From Streptomyces humidus (lineage in GTDB: Bacteria; Actinomycetota; Actinomycetes; Streptomycetales; Streptomycetaceae): 64,000 nucleotides of DNA. Where the stretch lies: contig NZ_BMTL01000016.1 of NCBI RefSeq assembly GCF_014649655.1, positions 124,001 to 188,000 on the forward strand, read 5' to 3'. Both the position numbers and the translations under genes were made by a program. The notes below the pieces were generated by a model, which was given only the letters and a program-made list of their open reading frames with translations, ran no database searches and was not told the origin of the DNA. This document shows positions 15,803 through 25,570 of this stretch, in pieces. How positions within the stretch are numbered: position 1 is the first letter of the stretch; every line of letters begins with the position of its first letter.

Positions 15803-16447
15803 TCAGGCCCCCTTGGCCGCGGTGCGGACCAGGACGAGGCCGCCGTTCGGACCGGGGACGGCGCCCTTGATGAGCAGCAGACCCTTCTCCGCGTCAACGG
15901 CGTGGACGGTCAGGTTCTGGGTGGTGACACGCTCGTTGCCCATGCGACCCGCCATGCGGAGGCCCTTGAACACGCGGCCCGGGGTGGCGCAGCCACCGAT
16001 GGAACCGGGCGAGCGGTGCTTGCGCTGGGTGCCGTGACCGGCGCCGAGGCCCTTGAAGTTGTGACGCTTCATGACACCGGCGAAGCCCTTGCCCTTGCTC
16101 TTGCCGGTCACGTCGACCTTCACGCCGGCCTCGAAGACCTCGGCGGTGATTTCCTGACCGAGCGTGTACTCGGCGGCATCGGCCGTCCGGATCTCGACGA
16201 GGTGGCGACGGGGCGTGACGTCGGCCTTGGCGAAGTGGCCCTTGAGGGGCTTGTTCACCTTGCGCGGGTCGATCTCGCCGAAGGCGATCTGGACCGACTC
16301 GTAGCCGTCACTGTCGTTCGTACGGACCTGGGTCACGACGTTGGGGCCGGCCTTGACGACGGTGACCGGAACAACACGGTTGTTCTCGTCCCACACCTGC
16401 GTCATGCCGAGCTTCTCGCCCAGGATGCCCTTGATCTGCTTAGCCAT
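15803..16447 (-). CDS. rplC: 50S ribosomal protein L3 (uL3)
   Basis: This 214-residue protein starts 23S rRNA assembly and reaches the peptidyl-transferase centre through its extended loop (KGLGAGHGTQRKHRSPGSIG). It begins MAKQIKGILGEKLGMTQVWD. It is the second gene of the S10 operon, 17 bases after rpsJ. Confidence 0.98.
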   Translation of the reverse strand: MAKQIKGILGEKLGMTQVWDENNRVVPVTVVKAGPNVVTQVRTNDSDGYESVQIAFGEIDPRKVNKPLKGHFAKADVTPRRHLVEIRTADAAEYTLGQEITAEVFEAGVKVDVTGKSKGKGFAGVMKRHNFKGLGAGHGTQRKHRSPGSIGGCATPGRVFKGLRMAGRMGNERVTTQNLTVHAVDAEKGLLLIKGAVPGPNGGLVLVRTAAKGA

Positions 16448-16464
16448 TCTCAGATCACCAGCCC

Positions 16465-16773
16465 TCAGAGCTTGATCTCGATGTCGACACCGGCCGGGAG
16501 GTCGAGTCGCATCAGAGAGTCAACGGTCTTGGGGGTCGGGTCGAGAATGTCGATCAGGCGCTTGTGCGTGCGCATCTCGAAGTGCTCGCGCGAGTCCTTG
16601 TACTTGTGCGGCGACTTGATGACGCAGTACACGTTCTTCTCAGTGGGCAGCGGCACCGGGCCCGCGACCGACGCACCAGTACGCGTCACCGTCTCGACGA
16701 TCTTCTTCGCCGAGCTGTCGATGACCTCGTGGTCGTAGGCCTTGAGCCGGATGCGGATCTTCTGTCCCGCCAT
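16465..16773 (-). CDS. rpsJ: 30S ribosomal protein S10 (uS10)
   Basis: This 102-residue head protein is the first gene of the S10 operon. It begins MAGQKIRIRLKAYDHEVID and is full length. In E. coli the same protein pairs with NusB in antitermination. Upstream lies a leader of more than 300 bases with a hairpin element identical to one in front of rpsL. Confidence 0.98.
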   Translation of the reverse strand: MAGQKIRIRLKAYDHEVIDSSAKKIVETVTRTGASVAGPVPLPTEKNVYCVIKSPHKYKDSREHFEMRTHKRLIDILDPTPKTVDSLMRLDLPAGVDIEIKL

Positions 16774-16832
16774 GGCTACTCAGTAGTCCTGTCTCTTCTA
16801 ACGCTCTGGAACCAGATGGTCCGTTCACTTCG

Positions 16833-16861
16833 TTCTCCGACCCACGCGGTCGGGTGTGTCG
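16833..16861 (-). promoter_or_regulatory. Leader hairpin element shared with rpsL
   Basis: This 29-base element is identical to 24108-24136 in front of rpsL. On the transcript it reads CGACACACCCGACCGCGTGG and continues GTCGGAGAA, forming the stem CCGACC/GGTCGG around a 5-base loop. It ends 60 bases before the rpsJ start (47 in rpsL). The two neighbourhoods are otherwise different, so the identity points to a conserved regulatory signal in the leaders of two ribosomal operons. Confidence 0.7.
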
Positions 16862-17115
16862 CGCTCTCGGCCGACATGGATGCCCCTTGTTCGAACATCC
16901 CTGCTGGGAAAGCACGGCCCTTCCGGAACCGCAAGCCGAGGACGAAAGGTCCACCGGGTGCCTGGTCGGCGCCGCACTGACACTTCCCGAAAGATTCCCG
17001 TACGTCCGCCCCAGCGCTGCCATCAGGCAGTTAGGGCGACGAGTACTGTGGGACTCGCTTCCGGTCCTCCCGGCGGGAGGCGCGCAGCATCAACACTCGA
17101 CCGAGCAACCCCGCT
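16862..17115. other. Leader and spacer upstream of rpsJ
   Basis: No convincing coding region on either strand. If the promoter proposed at 17116-17146 is right, this is the 5' part of the untranslated S10 leader. A 5-bp hairpin (CCCGG/CCGGG type) and scattered short repeats are present but nothing I can name. Confidence 0.4.
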
Positions 17116-17146
17116 AGTCTGCCATATGGGGCAGGTGCCTGGCCAA
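17116..17146 (-). promoter_or_regulatory. Candidate promoter of the S10 operon
   Basis: Read on the minus strand, a -10-like CAGACT (17116-17121, followed by AGC) lies 18-19 bases after TTGGCC/TGGCCA (17140-17146). The spacer contains the palindrome CTGCCCCATATGGCAG. Streptomyces ribosomal promoters often have a -10 of this kind. A start here would give a leader of about 335 bases before rpsJ. Confidence 0.4.
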
Positions 17147-17280
17147 TCGAGCCGGAGACAATACCCCGGACGTGACGCAGGTCAAACGCAGGGTGTGGAG
17201 AGTGTGTGCGGGCGAGGTGACCGCCCACCCCGGCCGCGTCGTCCGCAGGGACTTTCCCGCCACAATCGTCGGTGTGTCCC

Positions 17281-17720
17281 CACCAGGATCAGGACCGGTC
17301 GGGATCCGCGGCCGCCGACCGAGCCGTTCCACGATCTCGGCGCCGACGCGACCAGGTCGACCGGGCATTCGCCGGCAGTCCGATTCCGGAGGATGTCGTG
17401 GTGGCACGGGGCACCTGAACCGGCCACGTCGAATCGATGAGATCGGGGGCCTCGTCGGCCGGAATGTCACCGACCCGGGCTGCACGTCGAGTTCTCCCGG
17501 AAACCATCCGGTGCCGAGTTTCGAGGGGAAGGTGGAGGGACGCGATTCTGCGGTTGCGCGTACCCGAAGGAACGCACGGCGCATGGATCGAGAAGGTCGG
17601 CGATTTCGGGGTGAGCGAGCAGGGATTCGTTGCTCGGCCGGGGCCCGGGTGACAAAGTCACCCGGGCCTTCAAGGACGAAAACGGTCAGTATCGAATGTA
17701 TGGCGAAGAGCAGCCCGGAA
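17281..17720 (+). pseudogene. Decayed ADP-ribosyltransferase toxin domain
   Basis: Pieces of one ADP-ribosyltransferase exoenzyme domain lie in order in three reading frames. Frame 1 gives RAFAGSPIPEDVVVARGT (up to about 17415), then a stop. Frame 3 gives GTGHLNRPRRIDEIGGLVG and VTDPGCTSSSPGNHPVPSF (17403-17535). Frame 1 again gives ILRLRVPEGTHGAWIEKVGD (to about 17650). Frame 2 gives VTRAFKDENGQYRMYGEE (17657-17710). These match the R-x-G, S-T-S and ExE blocks of the family. The S-T-S is now TSSSPG and the final catalytic Glu of ExE is Gly (SEQG). At least three frameshifts and one stop mean no intact product. Such domains are usual C-terminal toxin tips of secreted polymorphic toxins. Confidence 0.72.
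17642..17668. other. Perfect 12-bp palindrome inside the pseudogene
   Basis: GGCCCGGGTGAC / GTCACCCGGGCC with an AAA loop sits exactly where the toxin pseudogene changes frame for the third time. It could pass for a terminator, but no intact gene ends here. It looks more like a scar of template switching within a weaker palindrome of the ancestral coding sequence. Confidence 0.6.
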
Positions 17721-17732
17721 GCCAGGAAACGG

Positions 17733-18170
17733 ATGCACAGGGAACCGCAGCCGAGGAACGATCCCCGCTTCGAGGCCGACGTGGTGTTCACGGTGACGGG
17801 AGGGCCGCCGCGTCCCGCCCGCCGCACGGGCAGCCCGGGCCGGTGCCCGGCGGTGGCCGACGCCGACGACCGGGTGATCGGCTACGTGTGTGCCGACGAC
17901 AAGGACGAGGCCGGGAGCGTCGGGCTCCGCAGCGACGCGAGCCCGGCGGCGCACAACGAGTTCGGCATGTGGGGCGACCGACTGCGCGACGCCGTAAGGC
18001 GAGGCATCGCCCCCACCCAGGCCCGCGCCGAACTCACCGGAGCCGCCGGCCGGCCGGGAGCCTGGTCCCGCGGCGTCGAACACCGTGAGCGGATGCGCGC
18101 GATGGCCGCTCCCCGGGACACGGGCCTGACCTCGCACCGCTCCCGTGGCGACGGTGGCACCCGTGGCTGA
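17733..18170 (+). CDS. Hypothetical protein downstream of the toxin remnant
   Basis: I do not recognise this 145-residue protein. Third positions are GC-rich in this frame and its stop overlaps the start of the next gene, both signs of a real gene. I prefer the ATG at 17733 (MHREPQPRNDPRFEADVVF) because AGGAAA precedes it; an ATG at 17700 is also possible. It is hydrophilic, with VIGYVCADDKDEAGSVG near residue 50 and no membrane segment or signal. Its place right after a toxin domain suggests an immunity gene, but that is only inference. Confidence 0.5.
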   Translation: MHREPQPRNDPRFEADVVFTVTGGPPRPARRTGSPGRCPAVADADDRVIGYVCADDKDEAGSVGLRSDASPAAHNEFGMWGDRLRDAVRRGIAPTQARAELTGAAGRPGAWSRGVEHRERMRAMAAPRDTGLTSHRSRGDGGTRG

Positions 18171-18849
18171 CCTCACAGACCCGGCACGGCGGGCGGCGGC
18201 CTGGCTCCGGCTCACCTACGGCGATCTCGTCGAGCCGGCCACGACACACCCGGTGCACGAGACGGACACGGCCTGGATGCTGTCCTGCCGGGCGCTGCCC
18301 CAGCCCGGATATCCGCGTACGCCGATGCTGGCGGCCTCGGTCGTGGTCCCCAAGGACGGTTCCTCCCCCTTCCACCCGGCCCCCGCCGACCCGCTCGCCG
18401 ATCTGGCCCCGCCCGCCTCCCCCGCGGAGGCGGCGGACCGGGCCCAGGGCCAGCCGCGCCGCATCAACGTTCGCGGCCGCGTCGTCGCCCTCCATGCGGC
18501 TCTCTGCGGCGCCCCCGCCTGCCCCCTGCCCTGGCGCCCCTCCGACGAGGCGCCCGGCTGGGTGGCCCGCCTGAAGCGCCGCTACTTCACCGACTTCGTC
18601 CGCACCCCGGCCGACACCTGGGACGACGTGATCAAGGCGATGTCGGAGACCGGCCCGGAGACCCGGGGCGTGATCTGGCTGCGCCGCGAGATCGGCGGCC
18701 ACGAGGCGACGGGCAACCTCCTCTACGCCCACAACAACAACCGCAGGGTGGTGTTCCTCGACGCCGTGACCTCGTCCCTGGCCCGCCTGGACACATCCCA
18801 CGTCCGCGAACTGACCCTGCTTCGCGCTCTGCCCACCCGGCCGGGATGA
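18163..18849 (+). CDS. YrhB-like / papain-fold toxin-like protein
   Basis: This 228-residue protein (GTG at 18163, overlapping the previous stop by eight bases) seems to have two parts. Residues 1-75 (ARRAAAWLRLTYGDLVEP, then WMLSC and VVVPKDGSSPF) resemble the YrhB/Imm35-type fold. The C-terminal part, with GHEATGNLLYAHNNN and VVFLDA, resembles the His-Asp half of glutamine-deamidase papain-fold toxin domains. The expected catalytic Cys block (N-C) appears as RRINVRGRVVA, so an active enzyme is doubtful. Either assignment is from remembered patterns and is tentative. A GTG at 18145 or 18154 could also serve as start. Confidence 0.5.
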   Translation: MADLTDPARRAAAWLRLTYGDLVEPATTHPVHETDTAWMLSCRALPQPGYPRTPMLAASVVVPKDGSSPFHPAPADPLADLAPPASPAEAADRAQGQPRRINVRGRVVALHAALCGAPACPLPWRPSDEAPGWVARLKRRYFTDFVRTPADTWDDVIKAMSETGPETRGVIWLRREIGGHEATGNLLYAHNNNRRVVFLDAVTSSLARLDTSHVRELTLLRALPTRPG

Positions 18850-19124
18850 CACCGTCGACACCGGGGCGGACGACGGGCGGTACACGGTCCGGATACGTGT
18901 CCGGGGCCGGGTCCGTGTCCGTTTCCGTGTCTCACCGAACAGTCCCGTCCGGGCACATCGCCGACTGGACGATCTCCACCGAAGGGCTGCCCCTGCACGG
19001 CTGCGCCTGAACGCGCAGGGTTGACCAGCCCCTCGTCGGCCGCCCGCCCGGCGTTCCACGACACTTCACCTGACGACAACGTCAGCACACGTCAGCAGAC
19101 GACTTCGACGATTCGAGTGAGCTC

Positions 19125-19592
19125 ATGAGCGACAACGTCCTCTCGGTGATTCCGACCGACCCACGCTGGCAGCCGGACGAGGCCGCGGCCGACCGCGCCG
19201 CCGCACTGCTGACCCGTCTCGTCCCCGAGGACGACACCGGCCTGGAGACGGAGATCGAGGTCGACTGGTACGACGCCGTCATGGCCGTCGACTGCGGCGA
19301 GTACCTGGAGCGGATCGGCTGCCCCCGGTGCGGAGCGACCGTCTCCGACGTCTGGTACGGCGATCTCCTGGACGCGCACGGCGACGACGGCTTCGTCACC
19401 CTCGATGTGGAGGTTCCCTGCTGTGGGGCGGCCACCGCGCTGGACGCCCTGGAGTACGACCGGCCCTGCGGCTTCGCGCAATTCGAGATCGCCGTCTGGA
19501 ATCCGGACCGGGAGCCGCTCGACGAGGGCGAGTTGGCCGATCTCGGCAAGGCGCTCGGGCATCCCGTGCGGCAGATCCTCGCGCGCATCTGA
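19125..19592 (+). CDS. Hypothetical protein with four-cysteine motif
   Basis: This 155-residue acidic protein starts MSDNVLSVIPTDPRWQPD. Cys pairs at CPRCG (about residue 67) and CC (about 101) could bind a metal as a zinc ribbon. No signal peptide or membrane segment. Similar uncharacterised proteins occur in streptomycetes, sometimes near contact-toxin genes; I cannot assign a function. It converges on tuf and shares the terminator at 19612-19645. Confidence 0.65.
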   Translation: MSDNVLSVIPTDPRWQPDEAAADRAAALLTRLVPEDDTGLETEIEVDWYDAVMAVDCGEYLERIGCPRCGATVSDVWYGDLLDAHGDDGFVTLDVEVPCCGAATALDALEYDRPCGFAQFEIAVWNPDREPLDEGELADLGKALGHPVRQILARI

Positions 19593-19611
19593 GCCCGCCC
19601 GGACACGACGA

Positions 19612-19645
19612 GAGGGCCCGTACGACCGGAGTCGTACGGGCCCTC
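19612..19645. terminator. Bidirectional terminator between tuf and its convergent neighbour
   Basis: A perfect 15-bp stem (GAGGGCCCGTACGAC / GTCGTACGGGCCCTC) with loop CGGA lies between the plus-strand gene ending at 19592 and the minus-strand tuf ending at 19692. The position fits both genes. Confidence 0.85.
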
Positions 19646-19691
19646 CCGGGTGCTCAGCTCAGGCTGGAGCTACCAGGTCGAACAACAGGAC

Positions 19692-20885
<1,194 letters not shown>

Positions 20886-20963
20886 GGGGGTCCTCCTGGG
20901 AGTGGTTCTGGAACGCCTTGCTTCATCGGCGCCAGGTGATCTTTGCTGTCAAATCCCGGGCCC

Positions 20964-21007
20964 GGGGCAAACACCCACGATCCTTGACGAATGCGGGTGG
21001 TTGCCCC
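20964..21007 (-). promoter_or_regulatory. Large hairpin in the fusA-tuf spacer
   Basis: GGGGCAA pairs with TTGCCCC, and the stem continues imperfectly through ACCCAC / GCGGGT around a loop of about 16 bases. It lies just past the fusA stop, with a TTGACA box (-35-like) following it on the minus strand. It may separate fusA and tuf transcripts. Confidence 0.45.
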
Positions 21008-21049
21008 AGAGGCTCCGGAGTCAAGCCTAAAGCGTGCGAACGCGGTGCG

Positions 21050-23176
<2,127 letters not shown>

Positions 23177-23215
23177 AAGGCTTCAGTCTTCTCTCGGTCT
23201 CGATGTGGGTAGCGA

Positions 23216-23686
23216 CTACCAGCGGTAGTGCGCGAAGGCCTTGTTGGACTCGGCCATCTTGTGGGTGTCCTCGCGCTTCTTCACAGCGGCGCCGAGGCCG
23301 TTGGACGCGTCGAGAAGCTCGTTGAGCAGGCGCTCGGTCATGGTCTTCTCGCGACGGGCGCGGGAGTAGCCGACGAGCCAGCGCAGCGCCAGGGTGCTCG
23401 CGCGGCCGGGCTTGACCTCGATCGGGACCTGGTAGGTCGCGCCACCGACACGGCGGGACTTGACCTCGATGGTCGGCTTGATGTTCTCGAGAGCGCGCTT
23501 CAGCGTGATGACCGGGTCGTTGCCGGTCTTCTCGCGCAGGCCCTCCATGGCGCCGTAGACGATGCGCTCGGCGGTGGAGCGCTTGCCGTTCAGCAGCACC
23601 TTGTTGATGAGCGACGTGACAAGAGGAGAACCGTAGACCGGGTCGATGATGACCGGGCGCTTCGGGGCAGGGCCCTTACGAGGCAT
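23216..23686 (-). CDS. rpsG: 30S ribosomal protein S7 (uS7)
   Basis: This 156-residue primary binder of the 3' domain of 16S rRNA begins MPRKGPAPKRPVIIDPVYGS and ends NKAFAHYRW. In E. coli S7 represses the str operon by binding its leader; the same control here would need testing. It lies three bases downstream of rpsL. Confidence 0.98.
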   Translation of the reverse strand: MPRKGPAPKRPVIIDPVYGSPLVTSLINKVLLNGKRSTAERIVYGAMEGLREKTGNDPVITLKRALENIKPTIEVKSRRVGGATYQVPIEVKPGRASTLALRWLVGYSRARREKTMTERLLNELLDASNGLGAAVKKREDTHKMAESNKAFAHYRW

Positions 23687-23689
23687 TGT

Positions 23690-24061
23690 TTACTTCTCCT
23701 TCTTGGCGCCGTAGCGGCTGCGGGCCTGCTTGCGGTTCTTGACACCCTGGGTGTCGAGGGAACCGCGGATGATCTTGTAGCGAACACCGGGCAGGTCCTT
23801 CACACGGCCACCACGCACGAGCACGATGGAGTGCTCCTGCAGGTTGTGTCCCTCACCCGGAATGTAAGCGGTGACCTCGATCCCGCTGGTCAGACGCACA
23901 CGCGCGACCTTACGCAGGGCCGAGTTCGGCTTCTTCGGGGTGGTCGTGAACACACGCGTGCAGACGCCGCGACGCTGGGGCGAACCCTCGAGTGCGGGCG
24001 TCTTGTTCTTCTCGACCTTGTCCTGCCGGCCCTTACGGACCAGCTGCTGGATCGTAGGCAC
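23690..24061 (-). CDS. rpsL: 30S ribosomal protein S12 (uS12)
   Basis: This 123-residue decoding-site protein starts at GTG 24061 (MPTIQQLVRKG), where the family begins. Lys43 (TPKKPN) and Lys88 (GGRVKDLPG) are both present, so the common streptomycin-resistance changes, also used to activate antibiotic production in Streptomyces, are absent. First gene of the str operon, with a strong promoter about 190 bases upstream. Confidence 0.98.
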   Translation of the reverse strand: MPTIQQLVRKGRQDKVEKNKTPALEGSPQRRGVCTRVFTTTPKKPNSALRKVARVRLTSGIEVTAYIPGEGHNLQEHSIVLVRGGRVKDLPGVRYKIIRGSLDTQGVKNRKQARSRYGAKKEK

Positions 24062-24107
24062 TACTTCTCCGGTTTCTGTGTGCCGAATGGTGAAGCTAAC
24101 CTGGAAC

Positions 24108-24136
24108 TTCTCCGACCCACGCGGTCGGGTGTGTCG
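24108..24136 (-). promoter_or_regulatory. Leader hairpin element shared with rpsJ
   Basis: Identical over 29 bases to 16833-16861. The transcript forms CCGACC/GGTCGG around GCGTG, flanked by CGACACA and AGAA. It ends 47 bases before the rpsL start and about 115 bases after the predicted transcription start. Confidence 0.7.
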
Positions 24137-24256
24137 GACCCGCGGACTTCCGCCGCGAGGCAGAAGAAGGCGCGGATCGCGGTGGCCACTGCTTGAGGCC
24201 CGCATGCGGCTGAAGACACGCACGAGGGCCAGGGCACACCCCAGGCACAAGGTCTG

Positions 24257-24285
24257 AGCGTACCTAGCGCATCCACTCCGGTCAA
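24257..24285 (-). promoter_or_regulatory. Promoter of the str operon
   Basis: On the minus strand TTGACC (24280-24285) and TACGCT (24257-24262) are separated by exactly 17 bases, a good fit to the HrdB/sigma70 consensus of Streptomyces. Transcription would start near 24250, giving a leader of about 190 bases that contains the shared hairpin. The -35 box lies just five bases after the terminator of the upstream glycosyltransferase gene. Confidence 0.72.
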
Positions 24286-24289
24286 AACA

Positions 24290-24319
24290 GAACCCCCGCC
24301 GTCGACACGCCGGGGGTTC
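24290..24319 (-). terminator. Terminator of the glycosyltransferase gene
   Basis: The stem GAACCCCCG / CGGGGGTTC begins within the stop codon of the glycosyltransferase and is followed on the minus strand by TGTTTTG, a classic U-rich tail. It isolates the gene from the str operon promoter right behind it. Confidence 0.8.
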
Positions 24320-25430
24320 AGGAACGCTGCCCGAGCCTTTGCGCCGGCGGGGCCGGGGAGTCCGCGTCGCCCGCCGGGGCCGCCGCCGGAAGCGGCCCGC
24401 CCGGGTCCGCCGTCATCGCCGCCGTCCCCGGCGTCCCCGCGGTCGTGGTCGCGGTCGCGGTCGCGGTGCCCGACGTGGCCGCCGTGTCGTGGCCGACGAA
24501 ATACGTCGGACGGTTCTGCACGGCCGTGTAGATACGGCCCACGTACTCGCCCAGCAGACCCACGCAGACCAGCTGGACCGCGCCGATGAAGAGCACGCCG
24601 ATGAACAGGGACGTCCAGCCCGGAACGGTGTGCTGGAAGGCGTGCGCGCTCAGCGTGTAGACCATCAGCCCGAGGCAGACCAGGAACGCGACACCGCCCA
24701 GCCAGGTGGCGATGCGCAGCGGCGCCGCCGAGAACCCCGTGACGCTGTCCACGGCCAGCCGGATCATCCGGCCCAGGGGGTACTTGCTCTGGCCCGCCGG
24801 CCGCGGGGCGCGCTCGTAGGTGACCTCGCCGCTGGGAAAGCCCAGCCAGGGCACGAGGAGCCGGTAGACGCGCTGCTGGTCCGGCAGCGCCTTCAGGGCG
24901 TCCACCGCGGCCCTGCTCAGCAGCCGGAAGTCACCGGCCTGGGCCGGCACGGACGGGCCCGCCAGGCGGCGCACGAGGCGGTAGTACAGGCCCGCCGTCC
25001 ACCGCTTGAAGCCGGTGTCGCTCGCCCGGTCGGCCCGGATGCCGTACACGATGTCGAGGTGGTCGGCACGGGCCAGCACGAGCATGTCGGGGATCTTCTC
25101 GGGCGGGTCCTGCAGATCGGCGTCGATACTGACGACATAGGCTCCGACGGCCCGGTCGAGGCCGGCGGTGAGGGCGGCCTGGTGACCGGAGTTACGGCGC
25201 AGACCGATGACCCGCAGCTCCGGCCAGCCGAGCCGGAAGGCGTCCAGGAGTGCGGCCGTGCGGTCCGTGCTGCCGTCGTCGACGGCGACGACCTCGTACG
25301 GGACGCCGAGGCCGGCGAGGACCGGGCGCAACCGGTTGACCAGTGCGGGAAGGACTTCTTCCTCGTTGTACATGGGTATGACGACCGACAAGACGGTCGC
25401 CGCGGCCGTGGTCGTCGGCGCTTCGGACAC
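24318..25430 (-). CDS. GT2 glycosyltransferase, polyprenyl-phosphate type
   Basis: This 370-residue membrane enzyme resembles ArnC/GtrB/DPM1 polyprenyl-phosphate sugar transferases. The GT-A domain at residues 20-230 has SVVIPMYNEEEVLPALV, VDDGSTDRTA and DADLQDPPE (metal-binding DxD). Two hydrophobic helices follow at about 255-280 and 290-320, then an Ala/Thr/Pro-rich tail of 40 residues. Start GTG at 25430 has GGGGGGAGGA upstream. It is divergent from a PIG-V-like membrane protein, so both may serve one lipid-linked glycosylation route. Sugar and lipid are not evident. Confidence 0.88.
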   Translation of the reverse strand: MSEAPTTTAAATVLSVVIPMYNEEEVLPALVNRLRPVLAGLGVPYEVVAVDDGSTDRTAALLDAFRLGWPELRVIGLRRNSGHQAALTAGLDRAVGAYVVSIDADLQDPPEKIPDMLVLARADHLDIVYGIRADRASDTGFKRWTAGLYYRLVRRLAGPSVPAQAGDFRLLSRAAVDALKALPDQQRVYRLLVPWLGFPSGEVTYERAPRPAGQSKYPLGRMIRLAVDSVTGFSAAPLRIATWLGGVAFLVCLGLMVYTLSAHAFQHTVPGWTSLFIGVLFIGAVQLVCVGLLGEYVGRIYTAVQNRPTYFVGHDTAATSGTATATATTTAGTPGTAAMTADPGGPLPAAAPAGDADSPAPPAQRLGQRS

Positions 25431-25570
25431 CCGTCCTCCCCCCACCTGTGGCGCACATGTGCGACTCTGTTGCGATCTTATGACCGCACTCTGATGACCG
25501 AACGTCACGATCATCCGGACCACCGCGCCGCCCCCGGGTGTCCGGCGATCGGCCGAGGGGGACCCCAGCC

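Noticed and set aside
17172..17732. Extension of the 17733 gene upstream to 17172
   Set aside because: Those codons are the second-frame fragment of the decayed toxin, not a natural N-terminus. A better ribosome site precedes 17733.
20916..20944. Promoter TTGACA in front of tuf
   Set aside because: The -35 box is excellent but no acceptable -10 lies 16-19 bases downstream, so I mention it only under tuf.
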